A DNA stretch of 64,000 nucleotides from Thalassospira profundimaris (GCF_003326795.1 NZ_JPWI01000001.1:62001-126000), one strand, 5' to 3'. Counted from the stretch's first letter, positions 43,201 through 54,741 are shown. Made by a program: numbers and translations. The notes: generated from the sequence alone by a model not told the origin.

Positions 43201-43383
43201 TCAGGCAGCACCGCCAACGGTACCGGCCGGATGCTTGATGTCGGATGCCTTGTCCGAACCTTTGAACAGGTTGCGGAAGAAGGAACCTACGAACTCAGCG
43301 CGCAGCTGCTGACCTTTACGTACACCTGCTTCAATTTCGGTGGCGGAGATGTAACGGGTGGTGATTTCTTCGTAAGTGGCCAT
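43201..43383 (-). CDS. Small 60-residue protein of unknown function
   Basis: MATYEEITTRYISATEIEAG and on to a C terminus rich in Gly, Ala and Lys; the middle has KGQQLRAEFVGSFFRNLF, an amphipathic helix. A perfect AGGAGGT sits six bases before the ATG, so it should be well translated. It is soluble, with no cysteine. It resembles the short proteins encoded ahead of CcuCC-loop sRNAs in Rhodobacter and rhizobia by position, though I see no DUF1127 signature. It diverges from a LysR gene across 140 bases that hold a 30-base dyad. Confidence 0.75.
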   Translation of the reverse strand: MATYEEITTRYISATEIEAGVRKGQQLRAEFVGSFFRNLFKGSDKASDIKHPAGTVGGAA

Positions 43384-43441
43384 GGTGACCTCCTAAAAAT
43401 TTCGTTCGTTGCGACGCCGTGTCGCTCTCGATGAACTCAAT

Positions 43442-43471
43442 CTAATTTTCTTTACCGGGAAAGAGAATTAG
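43442..43471. promoter_or_regulatory. 30-base near-perfect palindrome between small gene and LysR gene
   Basis: CTAATTTTCTTTACC (43442-43456) and GGGAAAGAGAATTAG (43457-43471) are abutting arms matching at 13 of 15 positions. Its place in the divergent intergenic region, 52 bases before the LysR start and 58 bases before the small gene, suggests an operator, perhaps for the LysR protein; it could also fold in the small gene's leader. Confidence 0.5.
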
Positions 43472-43523
43472 CTCAATATGCACATTACTTGTGAAAGAAC
43501 GTCATAAATAGGAATGCCGAAAT

Positions 43524-44507
43524 ATGGATCGTGCCGCGGAAATGGAAATCTTTGTCCATGCCGTTGAGGAAGGAAGCTTCTCAGCCGCTGCAAGGACTAT
43601 GCGTCTGTCCCCGTCAGCCGTGTCGAAATACATTTCCCGACTGGAAGACCGGCTGGGCGCGCGCCTGTTGATGCGCACCACCCGTCAGCTCAGCCTGACC
43701 GAGGAAGGCCGTGCCTTTTATGAACGCGCACGCACGATCTTAAACGAGATCGAGGAAGCCGAAGAAGTCGTCACCCAGCTTTATGCCGCTCCGCGCGGTA
43801 CATTGCGCATCAATGCATCGGTTGCCTTCACCAAGATGCAGGTAGTCCCCCTGATCCCGGAATTTCTGGCCCGCTATCCCGATGTCCGGATCGAATTGAC
43901 GCTTGATGATAAATTCACCGATCTGGTCAACGATGGTTATGATCTGGCCATTCGACTGTCCGCTCTTGAAGATTCATCACTGATCGCGCGCAAATATGCG
44001 GTCAACCGCCGAATGATTGTTGCCTCGCCGGAATATCTCGAAAAGAACGGCATCCCGCGCAAGCCGCAGGATCTGGAAAACCATAACTGTTTGCATCTGT
44101 CATCGCGCGAAAGCTTTAACGACTGGCACTTTGAAACCCCGGACGGTCACGTGGCCTTCCGCGCACAGGGGTCGTTCTCGGCCAATGATGGTGACGTGCT
44201 TCACGAAGCAGTCCTCGCCGGTTTGGGCATGGCGCGTCTGGCTGAATATCTGGTTCATGAAGATATCCGCGCCGGACGTCTTACCCCGGTTCTGACCGAA
44301 TATGTCCATGATCAGGCATGGATTTCGGCGGTGTATCCGCATAAGCGCCACCTGTCGCCCAAGGTCCGCGCCTTTGTCGACTTTTTGGCCGAAAAATTCA
44401 CCCCGGTCCCGCCATGGGAGCTTGGCTTCCGCGATGCCCGTTCTGTGCGTCGCCCCGCTGATGCCGCGCCCGCCGATGGCGGACCGACCGAACCGGCGGA
44501 TCAATAA
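43524..44507 (+). CDS. LysR-family transcriptional regulator
   Basis: 327 residues. Helix-turn-helix in EMEIFVHAVEEGSFSAAART and LSPSAVSKYISRLEDRLGARLL, then RTTRQLSLTEEGRAFYERA; the effector domain (about 90-300) begins GTLRINASVAFTKMQVVPLIPEFLARYPDVRIEL, typical of the CrgA/DmlR-like LysR group. A Pro/Ala-rich tail of about 20 residues ends the protein. Target genes are unknown; the small gene/sRNA unit diverging from it is the first candidate. Confidence 0.92.
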   Translation: MDRAAEMEIFVHAVEEGSFSAAARTMRLSPSAVSKYISRLEDRLGARLLMRTTRQLSLTEEGRAFYERARTILNEIEEAEEVVTQLYAAPRGTLRINASVAFTKMQVVPLIPEFLARYPDVRIELTLDDKFTDLVNDGYDLAIRLSALEDSSLIARKYAVNRRMIVASPEYLEKNGIPRKPQDLENHNCLHLSSRESFNDWHFETPDGHVAFRAQGSFSANDGDVLHEAVLAGLGMARLAEYLVHEDIRAGRLTPVLTEYVHDQAWISAVYPHKRHLSPKVRAFVDFLAEKFTPVPPWELGFRDARSVRRPADAAPADGGPTEPADQ

Positions 44508-44511
44508 GGAC

Positions 44512-45066
44512 CTAGAACGACAGGGCTTTCTGATAGGCCGCAAAGTCAAAGCGGAACTGATATTCCGACGAGGCACTAAGATCATCAAGGATGCGGCTTT
44601 CGCCTGTGCGCGCAAAGCCGCATTTTTCATAGAAGCGATGACCTGCTTCAAACCGCGTATCGGTCCAGAGCGTCACGGTTGCGCAATCCGGATGGTTCTC
44701 CACCAACCATGCCAGCGCCTTGGCCATCAGTTTCTGGGCCATGCCCTGCCCACGGGTCTCGCGATGCAGATAGACCTTGTGAAGTTCTGCTTCCCTGGTC
44801 GCCGCGTCATATTTAACACCAAAACACCCCAGAACCCGCGCCGCCGGATCAACCACAACCCAGATCCGCCCGTCGGCCTGTTTGAAATCATCGGCAATCG
44901 CATCAAGTTCGGGGAATTCGAGCCCGCGATCAAAGACGCAGCCGGAATATTCGGCAAAAACCCCCGCGATCAGGACCGCGATCGCGTCACCATCGCTGTT
45001 AAAGGCCGGACGAATGACAAGATCAGCCGGATTTGCGCGGTCCGGGCGTACAATATCCCCCGCCAT
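44512..45066 (-). CDS. GNAT-family N-acetyltransferase
   Basis: 184 residues with the GNAT core: AELHKVYLHRETRGQGMAQKLMAKAL (acetyl-CoA loop RGQGMA) and WTDTRFEAGHRFYEKCGFARTG. The start overlaps the fmt stop (TGATG), so it is translated with fmt. Substrate unknown; small-molecule or protein N-acetylation is possible. It converges on the LysR gene with a 4-base gap. Confidence 0.85.
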   Translation of the reverse strand: MAGDIVRPDRANPADLVIRPAFNSDGDAIAVLIAGVFAEYSGCVFDRGLEFPELDAIADDFKQADGRIWVVVDPAARVLGCFGVKYDAATREAELHKVYLHRETRGQGMAQKLMAKALAWLVENHPDCATVTLWTDTRFEAGHRFYEKCGFARTGESRILDDLSASSEYQFRFDFAAYQKALSF

Positions 45067-45992
45067 CAGCCCAGAACCACGCCCTTTGCCAGTTTGTCAT
45101 AACCGCGCAGTACCGCATCGGTATCCATCGCGGCCTTGCCCGGGCGTTGAATGCGGGTCGGGCGAAGCGCCCCGCTGCCACAACCAATTGTCAGGGCATC
45201 GTCAAGAATCTCGCCGACCGGACCGGACTGGTCGATCACTTCGGCGGCTTGCACCTTAATCCGTTCCTTGCCCAGTTCGAAATAGGCTCCCGGCCATGGC
45301 GTAAAGGCACGGATTTTCCGTTCCAGACTCGCCGCATCATCGGCAAAATCAAGCTTGGCCTCGGCACGCTCAAGCTTGGCGGCATAGGTCACGCCCTCCT
45401 CGGGCTGTCTGGTTGCCGTCAGTTCACCCTTTGGAAGCTTATCTAGCGCTTCAACAATCATCTCCCCGCCCAATGCTGCCAGATCATCATGGAGCGCATT
45501 GGCATAGGTTTCAGCGGTGATCGGAATGTCGCGGATCAGAAGCATATCGCCGGTATCAAGCCCGACATCCATCTGCATGATGGTAACCCCCGTCGCCGCG
45601 TCGCCTGCCAGAATGGCCCGCTGGATCGGGGCCGCCCCGCGCCAGCGCGGCAACAGTGATGCGTGAATGTTCAGACAGCCATATTTCGGCGCATCAAGGA
45701 TCGCCTTGGGCAGAATAAGCCCATAGGCCGCCACCACCGCAACATCGAGATCAAGATCGGCAAAGGCCTGTTTTTCCGCGTCGGACTTAAGCGATACGGG
45801 ATGGCGAACTTCTATGCCCTGCTCGGCGGCCCATCCATGAACCGGGCTTGGCGTTTCCTTTTGACCACGGCCGGCCGGACGCGGCGGCTGGGAATAGACG
45901 CACACAACATCGTGCCCGGCTGCAACCAGATCCTTAAGTGCCACAAGGGCAAAGTCCGGGGTTCCCATAAAGGCAATACGCAGCTTGGTCAT
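45066..45992 (-). CDS. fmt: Methionyl-tRNA formyltransferase
   Basis: Start [19 protein letters not shown] (GGACGTGA upstream) gives 308 residues; a longer frame adds 11 residues without support. The catalytic domain has [25 protein letters not shown], with the SLLPRWRG formyl-folate loop, and [10 protein letters not shown]; the C-terminal OB-like domain binds tRNA. It formylates initiator Met-tRNA. Normally next to def; here def lies 1.9 kb away on the same strand with two plus-strand genes between them. Confidence 0.96.
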   Translation of the reverse strand: MTKLRIAFMGTPDFALVALKDLVAAGHDVVCVYSQPPRPAGRGQKETPSPVHGWAAEQGIEVRHPVSLKSDAEKQAFADLDLDVAVVAAYGLILPKAILDAPKYGCLNIHASLLPRWRGAAPIQRAILAGDAATGVTIMQMDVGLDTGDMLLIRDIPITAETYANALHDDLAALGGEMIVEALDKLPKGELTATRQPEEGVTYAAKLERAEAKLDFADDAASLERKIRAFTPWPGAYFELGKERIKVQAAEVIDQSGPVGEILDDALTIGCGSGALRPTRIQRPGKAAMDTDAVLRGYDKLAKGVVLG

Positions 45993-46097
45993 ATCGTCAC
46001 GTCCATTCATCACAAGATTGGGCATTCATCACAAAATCGGGGCAAGACCGGTGGTCTTTGCTATTCCAGGGCGGCAATTTGGCGCTATCTTGTCGAA

Positions 46098-47078
46098 ATG
46101 ACAAGCCAAGCCTTATTCAAGCCGCGCAAATACCCGGTTGATCATATCTGGCACGCCGACTGGAGCATATCGGTCAAGGCCCGCTGGGTGGCCAAAGCCC
46201 GCCGGATAACAAGCGGCTGGCAAATACATGCGATCGAACCGGTCGGGATGCTGAACCAGTTTCGCCATTCCATGTCCGAGCGTGGCCGGGACCAGCGCAT
46301 CTGGCTGGGACTTGATATGCCCATCGGCTTTGCCCGCTACTGGTATGATGGCGCAAATATCGCCGACTTCAAGACACTCACGGATCTGCTATTTACCAAG
46401 GATTGGCGCGAATTCTCCGACGTCTGTGAAACCCCCGACCAGATTTCCCACCGGCGTCCCTTCTATCCGAAATCATCGTGCATCAAGGGCAGTGTAAAGC
46501 GCGAACATCTTGTTTCGGCCCTTGGGCTGTCTGATTTCACTGATCTGCATCGCCAATGTGAATTCCCGACCGACAAACGCAACGCCGCCTGCCCGTCCTT
46601 CTGGACATTGGGGGCCAATCAGGTCGGCAAGGGCATGCTCCATGGTCTTGAACATCTGGTCATACCCGGATATCGCAACGGCTTTCATATCTGGCCGTTT
46701 GATGGTGATCTTGCAACCTGTTCTGCTCAACCCGGCGTCACGCTGATTGAAACCTATCCCGGTGAGATCTATGACTGGCTGGGCATAAGTGAGTTAACTA
46801 AATCAAATCAGAAAAGCCGTGCAGATGCTGTCAAACATCTGTGCACCTATGCCCCCGAAAACGGGATTGAAATAAGCCCTGCCGTCCTCGCCGACATCCA
46901 ATCGGGATTTGGCCCGGAACAGGGGAAGGATGATGCGTTTGATGCGCTGGTTGGTGTTATGGGACTGATCCGGATCGCCGATGGCAAGCGTCCCGAATTT
47001 CTGCCAGATGATCCGGTCATCCGCGAACGCGAAGGCTGGATCGTCGGCTTGAACTTGGCGGACACAAAAGTCTGCTAG
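46098..47078 (+). CDS. DUF429-domain protein
   Basis: Starting at MTSQALFKPRKYPVDHIWHA (a much longer open frame extends back across fmt but is a shadow) the protein has 326 residues. The pattern DWSISVKARWVAKARR, WLGLDMPIGFARYW, FPTDKRNAACPSFWTLGANQ, WPFDGDL, VTLIETYPGEIYDWLG and GKDDAFDALVGVMGL fits DUF429, predicted to have an RNase H-like fold with conserved acids (Asp in the first strand, Glu in ETYP, Asp in DDAFDA). A nuclease-like role is possible; none is demonstrated. It interrupts the def-fmt pair. Confidence 0.8.
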   Translation: MTSQALFKPRKYPVDHIWHADWSISVKARWVAKARRITSGWQIHAIEPVGMLNQFRHSMSERGRDQRIWLGLDMPIGFARYWYDGANIADFKTLTDLLFTKDWREFSDVCETPDQISHRRPFYPKSSCIKGSVKREHLVSALGLSDFTDLHRQCEFPTDKRNAACPSFWTLGANQVGKGMLHGLEHLVIPGYRNGFHIWPFDGDLATCSAQPGVTLIETYPGEIYDWLGISELTKSNQKSRADAVKHLCTYAPENGIEISPAVLADIQSGFGPEQGKDDAFDALVGVMGLIRIADGKRPEFLPDDPVIREREGWIVGLNLADTKVC

Positions 47079-47145
47079 TAGACAAGTTCTCTCAAAAATA
47101 GCAAAACCAAGAACAGACACCATAAAACAAGATTGTGAAGCTACA

Positions 47146-47841
47146 ATGGCTCAATGGAGTACAAACTCGTTTATTGCTGGCGCTGTTGCCGGAATAGCTG
47201 CAACTAGTATATCCGCCATCCTAGTTGCAGAACTCTTGTTTGGATCATCCGTTAGCTGGGAAACTCTATTGTCCGGAGTTTTTGCTCTTTTAGGCGGTAG
47301 TTTCGCGTTCTTTGCTGTCCAAGCCCAAATCAATGAGACAAGAAAAAAGCAAGAGGATGCAAGGAGAGAAATTGTCGCAAGTCGCCTAGAGATAGCAATA
47401 GAGGATTTGGGGGCACTATTTGAATATTTCGACAGCTGGCGAGAGACGATGGAAGCGATCTGTATTCATCGGCAACTAGGCGTTCCTGTTCGAATCCCCC
47501 CCCCCAAGGCACCACCAATTGAGTTCGAGAGGCTCATCGACAATATCTCAGAATTCGACCATCCACACAGACGTTGGCTAGGAAACCTAGTGGGCTATCG
47601 CGCAGAACTGGAAAGGGTCAGAGATGTCACGCTTTCAGGCCAGGTCGAAAAACCAGAGTTTCTTCAGCCAAAGGCAGAATCTTATGCAGCACAATGCAGT
47701 GCTATGAGCCAAAAATTCAGATCCAAACTATTTGAACTGACAAAGTACAATCACAAGGAACACAGTATTTTCGAAGCAACCCGAAAAGCTGAAGAATTCA
47801 TCAGAAAGAACCGTTTGGAGGCTAAAAGAGCCAAACGTTGA
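47146..47841 (+). CDS. Hypothetical membrane-anchored coiled-coil protein, probably acquired
   Basis: 231 residues. Two N-terminal membrane helices (about 8-30 FIAGAVAGIAATSISAILVAE and about 38-58 LLSGVFALLGGSFAFFAVQA) precede a charged helical region likely to form a coiled coil (NETRKKQEDARREIVASRLE) and a Lys/Arg-rich tail. The gene is clearly more AT-rich than its neighbours and uses AGA, AGG, CTA and ATA codons freely, suggesting transfer. It contains a run of ten C (47496-47505) encoding Pro-Pro-Pro. No family recognised. Confidence 0.7.
   Translation: MAQWSTNSFIAGAVAGIAATSISAILVAELLFGSSVSWETLLSGVFALLGGSFAFFAVQAQINETRKKQEDARREIVASRLEIAIEDLGALFEYFDSWRETMEAICIHRQLGVPVRIPPPKAPPIEFERLIDNISEFDHPHRRWLGNLVGYRAELERVRDVTLSGQVEKPEFLQPKAESYAAQCSAMSQKFRSKLFELTKYNHKEHSIFEATRKAEEFIRKNRLEAKRAKR
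47496..47505 (+). repeat. C10 homopolymer inside a coding sequence
   Basis: Ten consecutive C bases within the AT-rich gene at 47146-47841, encoding part of RIPPPKAPP. Slippage by one base would shift the frame about halfway through the protein. Confidence 0.85.
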
Positions 47842-47850
47842 CCAAGGCTG

Positions 47851-48369
47851 TTAGGCAGACTTTTTGGTCTTCTGAAGCTTCTGGACCTTCTTCAGGATCA
47901 TGTTGCGCTTGAGCGCGCTGAGATAATCGGTGAACAGAACACCGTCAAGATGATCAATCTCGTGCTGGATACAGGTCGCAAGCAGGCCTTCTGCCTCGAT
48001 CTCATGTTCCTTGCCATTTTCATCAAGGTAACGCACGCCGACCTCGGCCGGGCGTTCAACATCGGCATATTGTTCCGGGATCGACAGACAGCCTTCCTGA
48101 TAGACCGACGTATCTTCGGACTCCCAGATGATCTCCGGGTTGATCAGTTTCATCGGCTCGGGCTTGTCCTTGTCATCGGATACATCCATGACGACAACGC
48201 GCTTCATCACACCGATCTGCGGTGCCGCAAGACCAATGCCCGGTGCCGCGTACATGGTTTCAAGCATGTCATCAAGCAGGGTTCTGATCTCATCATTCAC
48301 GTCGGTGACCGGTTCGCATTCCTTTTTCAGGCGCGGGTCTGGAACGATAAGGATTTCACGCAGGGCCAT
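47851..48369 (-). CDS. def: Peptide deformylase
   Basis: 172 residues, the normal size. All three family motifs are present: GIGLAAPQIGV, EGCLSIPEQYADV (metal-binding Cys) and IQHEIDHLDGVLF (two metal-binding His and the catalytic Glu). It removes the formyl group that Fmt adds to the initiator methionine. It ends in a Lys-rich tail (KKVQKLQKTKKSA). rmuC lies upstream on the same strand; fmt, its usual neighbour, is displaced. Confidence 0.97.
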   Translation of the reverse strand: MALREILIVPDPRLKKECEPVTDVNDEIRTLLDDMLETMYAAPGIGLAAPQIGVMKRVVVMDVSDDKDKPEPMKLINPEIIWESEDTSVYQEGCLSIPEQYADVERPAEVGVRYLDENGKEHEIEAEGLLATCIQHEIDHLDGVLFTDYLSALKRNMILKKVQKLQKTKKSA

Positions 48370-48523
48370 GGGTCTCTGATCCGATTTCGAACTGAATTCT
48401 GGTCTGTATTATAGCGAATTTCGCGCTTCGAGATAAGGTTTCCCGACGTCCAAGTCAAGAAAGCTGGGCCAATCGATGGCGGGTATCAGCCATGTCACAC
48501 CCGGTTGATACCCCGATCCACCC

Positions 48524-50029
48524 TTATTCCTCGGCGGGATTGTCGTCCGGCCCGGCCAGAAGTTCCATCTTTGTAATGTCACGTACATGGGTTTCGGACG
48601 GGGCGGGTTCCTCGATCATGCGGTCATCGGCAACGATATGCTTTTCCTTAAGCTTCCTGGCCGACACCAGAACCGATCCTTCAAGCGAACCAAGCGTCTT
48701 GTTGTAATTCTTGACCGTGCTTTCAAGCGACTTGCCCATGGTGCTGAAATTCTTGGCAAGCGTGCCAAGACGATCAAACAGCTGCTGGCCAATCTCGCTG
48801 ATATCGCGCGCATTTTCGGCCAATGCTTCCTGACGCCAGCCATATGCCACCGCCTTGAGCAATCCCAGCAAGGTGGTCGGGGTCGCAAGGATCACGCCAT
48901 CGCGGAAACTGTCCTCGATCAAACGCGGATCGCGTTCAAGGGCCGCCGAGAAGAAGCTTTCACCGGGCAGGAACAGCACCACGAATTCCGGGCTGTCGAC
49001 CGACTTCCAATAGGATTTCTTCGAAAGGTCCGTGATCACCTTGCGCACATTGGTGACATAGGTCGCCATCAATGCTTCGCGGCGTTCATCGTCATATTTC
49101 TCGTCAATCGCCTCAAGATAGGCCGATGTCGGGGCCTTGGCATCAACCACAATGTTTTTCCCACCCGGCAGGTGAATGACCATATCGGGTTTCTGGATGC
49201 CCTCGTCGGTGTTGAAATGGACCTGCTCGTCAAAATCACAATGCTTGAGCATCCCGGCCAGCTCGACAATGCGCTTAAGCTGCAACTCGCCCCACTTGCC
49301 CGATACCGACGAGCTTGACCGCAAGGCCGAGCTCAGCGTCTGGGTTTCCTTCGAAAGCCGGTTCTGCGATTGCACCAGGGTTCCAACCTGCTCGCGCAGC
49401 TCGCCATAGGCTTCCTTGCGGTTTTTTTCAAGTTCGTTAACCTTGGTATCAAAGGCCTCAAGACGTTCCTTGATGGGTTTCACAAGGCCGTCAATTGCCT
49501 GCTGACGTTTTTCCAGATCACCCTTCGCCCCTTCCTGCAAACGCGAAAAGTTTTCACGTGCAAGTTTCAGGAACTCGTCGTTATTGACCTTAAGCGCATC
49601 GGATGACAGCGCCTTGAAACTATCAAGAAGCTTGGTCTTGGCATCTTCAAGCATCGCCAGTTTTTCAGCCGCCGCCTCGCGCTCTTTCTCAAGTGCAGTC
49701 TCAAGCTCCGATCCCTTTTCGCGCCAGTGATCAAGGGCAACACGCAGTTCCTTCATCTCGGCTTCAAGGATCGGCACCCGGTTGGCTGTGGTTTCGGCAA
49801 TGGCCCGCTTTTCCGAACTTTCCGCGAGCTTGTCGCGCGTCACGGCCAGTTCTGCTGCCAGATCACGCCGGGTTGCTTCGGTCTGTTCAAGCTGGGATGC
49901 CAGCAATGCGGTGCGCGACTCTGTTTCGGCATTGGCGGCATCCTTGCTGCGTTTGATCATCAAGATGCAGAAAACCAGCGCCAGAACAGCCGCGCCAACC
50001 GCGCCTGCGGCCAAAGAAATCGGATCCAT
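48524..50029 (-). CDS. rmuC: DNA recombination protein RmuC
   Basis: 501 residues: one N-terminal membrane helix (AAGAVGAAVLALVFCILMI, about 7-25), a long coiled coil (about 30-190), then the RmuC nuclease-like domain with SGKWGELQLKRIVELAGM, KPDMVIHLPGGKNIVVDAKAP and VILATPTTLLGLLKAVAYGW. RmuC limits inversions between short inverted repeats in E. coli. The order rmuC-def is common in Alphaproteobacteria. Confidence 0.93.
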   Translation of the reverse strand: MDPISLAAGAVGAAVLALVFCILMIKRSKDAANAETESRTALLASQLEQTEATRRDLAAELAVTRDKLAESSEKRAIAETTANRVPILEAEMKELRVALDHWREKGSELETALEKEREAAAEKLAMLEDAKTKLLDSFKALSSDALKVNNDEFLKLARENFSRLQEGAKGDLEKRQQAIDGLVKPIKERLEAFDTKVNELEKNRKEAYGELREQVGTLVQSQNRLSKETQTLSSALRSSSSVSGKWGELQLKRIVELAGMLKHCDFDEQVHFNTDEGIQKPDMVIHLPGGKNIVVDAKAPTSAYLEAIDEKYDDERREALMATYVTNVRKVITDLSKKSYWKSVDSPEFVVLFLPGESFFSAALERDPRLIEDSFRDGVILATPTTLLGLLKAVAYGWRQEALAENARDISEIGQQLFDRLGTLAKNFSTMGKSLESTVKNYNKTLGSLEGSVLVSARKLKEKHIVADDRMIEEPAPSETHVRDITKMELLAGPDDNPAEE

Positions 50030-50525
50030 TGTCCCACCATTTGTTTATCGTCTGGACTCTTTGTATCTGTTTTGTTCCATCAAATCCAGAACCGAACAAA
50101 AATGAATGCGATCAAAACAGATCCGAATTTCTGTAAACCGTTGCTGGCATGAATGGAAATTTCAACTATATATCAACGGGATATTCAGGAACAATCGACG
50201 CCACCAACCAAACCTGTACGTCTTGATCTCATTCATCTACGCCGATACGCGGGTCATTTGCGCCCGAATTTCGGCAGGCAATCCGCCATATTGAGCAGTC
50301 CTAAAGTTGTATTCCCTGAATATCTTCTGCGCACTAGCATAGGGCGCAAGCGACAGGATCATTTTGTCCGCCCTGTATTCCGTAACGAAACAGGCACCGC
50401 GGCAAAACCGATCCCTGAACCGCACCGAAATACCGCATCGGGACAGACTCCTTTCCGACACACCGGAAACAGGAACCCCCACCCGGCGCATTACGAGACC
50501 ACAGGAAACGAACAAGAGGCCACAT

Positions 50526-52469
<1,944 letters not shown>

Positions 52470-52499
52470 GGTCCGATCCCTCAAGATCGATCCACACAG

Positions 52500-52531
52500 A
52501 AAGCCCGCCGAGATTTCGGCGGGCTTTTCTT
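52500..52531 (+). terminator. Rho-independent terminator of acs
   Basis: AAAGCCCGCCGA (52500-52511), loop GATT, TCGGCGGGCTTTT (52516-52528), then CTT. Confidence 0.9.
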
Positions 52532-52573
52532 ATTCAATGGACACGCACAAATCCCCGACGGACAAGATGGCCC

Positions 52574-53509
52574 TTACAGTTCGACTGGCGACACACCGTT
52601 TCTTTGCCCTGCACCCCGACGGCCAAGTTCACGCGCAAGCGCGATGAATGCTTTGTGTCCTGCCGATAGGTTGCGGCGTCCGGGATAATAAAGACACAGC
52701 TCGGATAGTGGGAATGTCCAGTCCTCCAGAACGCGAACAAGTCTCCCTGATTCGATATCCGCCAATACGTCTCGCTCGATAAAGCATCCGACCCCGACAC
52801 CTTCCAAAACTGCGGCCCGCGCCAGACTTGCCTCATCGAGCGTCACGGGTCCGTTCACATCAATCTGAACGGCTTCCCCATTCTTTTCAAACCGCCATCG
52901 GAAAACCGACCCGTCCGGCAAGCGAACACGAACACATTTGTGGTTCAAAAGATCAGGCGGAACCATTGGCTTGCCGTGATGCGCGAAATATTCGGGTGAT
53001 GCAACGATGGCGTATTTTTGCGCATTGCCAAGCGGTACTGCAATCATATCACTGGGAATGAGATCCCGGATGCGAACGCCAAGGTCAAAACCTTCCGCAA
53101 CAATGTCAACCAGCCGCCCTTCCGTCACAACATCAACATGCATGTCCGGAAACCGCCGCAGATACTCGAACACAAGTGGCGAAATCACTTCGCGGGCTGC
53201 GAACGGGGCTGCATTGATCCGAATGGTGCCAGATGGCGTTTCGCGCTGGGAACGCACAACTTCAAGTGCATCATGCATGTTCTGAAGAACCGGGCCCACC
53301 TGTTCAACGAACAGTTTGCCTGCATCCGAAAGCGAAACACTGCGTGTTGTGCGATTGAACAATCTAACACCAAGACCCGCCTCAAGCTTCCCGATGGCAT
53401 GACTGAGTGCAGTCGTCGACACGCCCATGTCAACCGCCGCCGCCCGAAACGTTCCCCGTCTGGAAATTGCCATTACAGCATCCAGATCGTTCAATACGAC
53501 ACGATCCAT
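52574..53509 (-). CDS. LysR-family transcriptional regulator
   Basis: Start [20 protein letters not shown] gives 311 residues; the frame extends 81 bases further back without support. Helix-turn-helix [40 protein letters not shown]; effector domain starts [34 protein letters not shown]. It diverges from the NTF2-like/SDR gene pair, which it probably regulates, as LysR proteins often do with neighbours. Confidence 0.92.
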   Translation of the reverse strand: MDRVVLNDLDAVMAISRRGTFRAAAVDMGVSTTALSHAIGKLEAGLGVRLFNRTTRSVSLSDAGKLFVEQVGPVLQNMHDALEVVRSQRETPSGTIRINAAPFAAREVISPLVFEYLRRFPDMHVDVVTEGRLVDIVAEGFDLGVRIRDLIPSDMIAVPLGNAQKYAIVASPEYFAHHGKPMVPPDLLNHKCVRVRLPDGSVFRWRFEKNGEAVQIDVNGPVTLDEASLARAAVLEGVGVGCFIERDVLADIESGRLVRVLEDWTFPLSELCLYYPGRRNLSAGHKAFIALARELGRRGAGQRNGVSPVEL

Positions 53510-53608
53510 TATCCCGATCCATTCATCACTACATGAAGAATTATCCTTATTGTTGATACAATATTTCAGGACTATCTGTCGAACAATCAATCACCAATAC
53601 GGAGACAG

Positions 53609-53932
53609 ATGATGGATATGCCTAATGCCGTGAAAACCTATTTCAGTGCTGATCAAGGCCAAAACGCCGATCTTCTGACCGACATTTTCTCATCAGACGC
53701 AATTGTTCATGACGAAGGTGAAAACCATACCGGCACGGGCGCAATACGCACCTGGTGGCTGGCGGCCAAGGCAAAGTACAACCATGTTGCCGAACCGATC
53801 GAGGCAAACACAAATGGCGACAGGGTCACCGTGCGCGCCAAGGTCAGTGGCACCTTCCCCAACAGTCCGGTCACACTCGATTATTTCTTCCACGTCAAAG
53901 ACGGCAAGATCACCGAGATGGGTGTAGAATAA
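53609..53932 (+). CDS. NTF2-like (SnoaL-type) protein
   Basis: 107 residues with GGAG upstream; ATG at 53609 or 53612. The body, [20 protein letters not shown] to [20 protein letters not shown], fits a small alpha+beta NTF2/SnoaL fold forming a pocket for a small hydrophobic ligand. Such proteins act as isomerases, cyclases or unknown partners. Its stop overlaps the ATG of the SDR gene (TAATG), so the two are translated together and may handle the same compound. Confidence 0.8.
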   Translation: MMDMPNAVKTYFSADQGQNADLLTDIFSSDAIVHDEGENHTGTGAIRTWWLAAKAKYNHVAEPIEANTNGDRVTVRAKVSGTFPNSPVTLDYFFHVKDGKITEMGVE

Positions 53933-54711
53933 TGACAGATTTTCTGAAACTCACCGGAAAACGCGTCCTGATAACCGGCGGCACAAAAGGTGCAGGCGCT
54001 GCAACCTTCCAACTGTTCCGCGACTTTGGCGCAAACGTGATCACTGCCGCACGTTCCCGCCCCGAAACCCTTCCCGAAGATGCGTTTATCGCCGCCGATC
54101 TGACAACGGATCAAGGATGCATATCAGTCGCCGAAGCGGCACGGCAACGGCTTGGCGGGGTTGATATTATTGTCCACATGCTCGGCGGGTCATCTTCTCC
54201 TGCTGGCGGGTTTGGCGCCCTTTCAGATATGCACTGGCATCAGGAACTTGATTTGAACCTGTTTCCCGCGGTGCGTCTGGACCGACAGCTTGTTCCCGAC
54301 ATGATCAAACAGGGGCATGGCGTGGTGGTTCACGTCTCCTCCATTCAACGACAACTGCCGCTACCGGAATCGACAACCGCCTATGCGGCGGCAAAGGCCG
54401 CCTTGTCGACATACAGCAAGTCCCTCTCGAAAGAAGTCTCGCCCAAAGGTGTCCGGGTCGTGCGGGTTTCACCGGGCTGGATTGAAACAGAAGCCGCCGT
54501 GCGCCTGACCGAGCGACTGGCAGCCCAAGCCGGGACTGACTATGCAGGCGGCAAAAAGATCATCATGGACTCGCTGGGCGGGATCCCGCTTGGCCGTCCG
54601 GCCAGCCCCGAAGAAGTCGCCAACCTGATCGCCTTTGTCACCTCTGATCGCGCGGGCGCGATCACTGGTACAGAATATGTTATTGATGGCGGCACAGTCC
54701 CGACGGTTTGA
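53932..54711 (+). CDS. Short-chain dehydrogenase/reductase
   Basis: 259 residues starting [20 protein letters not shown] in the stop of the NTF2-like gene. The cofactor loop is [12 protein letters not shown], a variant of TGxxxGxG; the catalytic Ser lies in [11 protein letters not shown] and the Tyr/Lys in AYAAAKAAL, so the active site is complete. VIDGGT closes the fold. An NAD(P)-dependent oxidation or reduction of an unknown alcohol/ketone is expected. Regulated, most likely, by the divergent LysR protein. Confidence 0.9.
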   Translation: MTDFLKLTGKRVLITGGTKGAGAATFQLFRDFGANVITAARSRPETLPEDAFIAADLTTDQGCISVAEAARQRLGGVDIIVHMLGGSSSPAGGFGALSDMHWHQELDLNLFPAVRLDRQLVPDMIKQGHGVVVHVSSIQRQLPLPESTTAYAAAKAALSTYSKSLSKEVSPKGVRVVRVSPGWIETEAAVRLTERLAAQAGTDYAGGKKIIMDSLGGIPLGRPASPEEVANLIAFVTSDRAGAITGTEYVIDGGTVPTV

Positions 54712-54741
54712 CCAAACCCAACAGGGCACCTCGCCATTCAA

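Noticed and set aside
45663..46097. N-terminal extension of the DUF429 gene
   Set aside because: It is antisense to fmt; the DUF429 pattern begins after the ATG at 46098.
50030..50525. Small gene or regulatory RNA in the long acs-rmuC gap
   Set aside because: The open frames here lack ribosome sites and known motifs, and no terminator or convincing promoter pair was seen.
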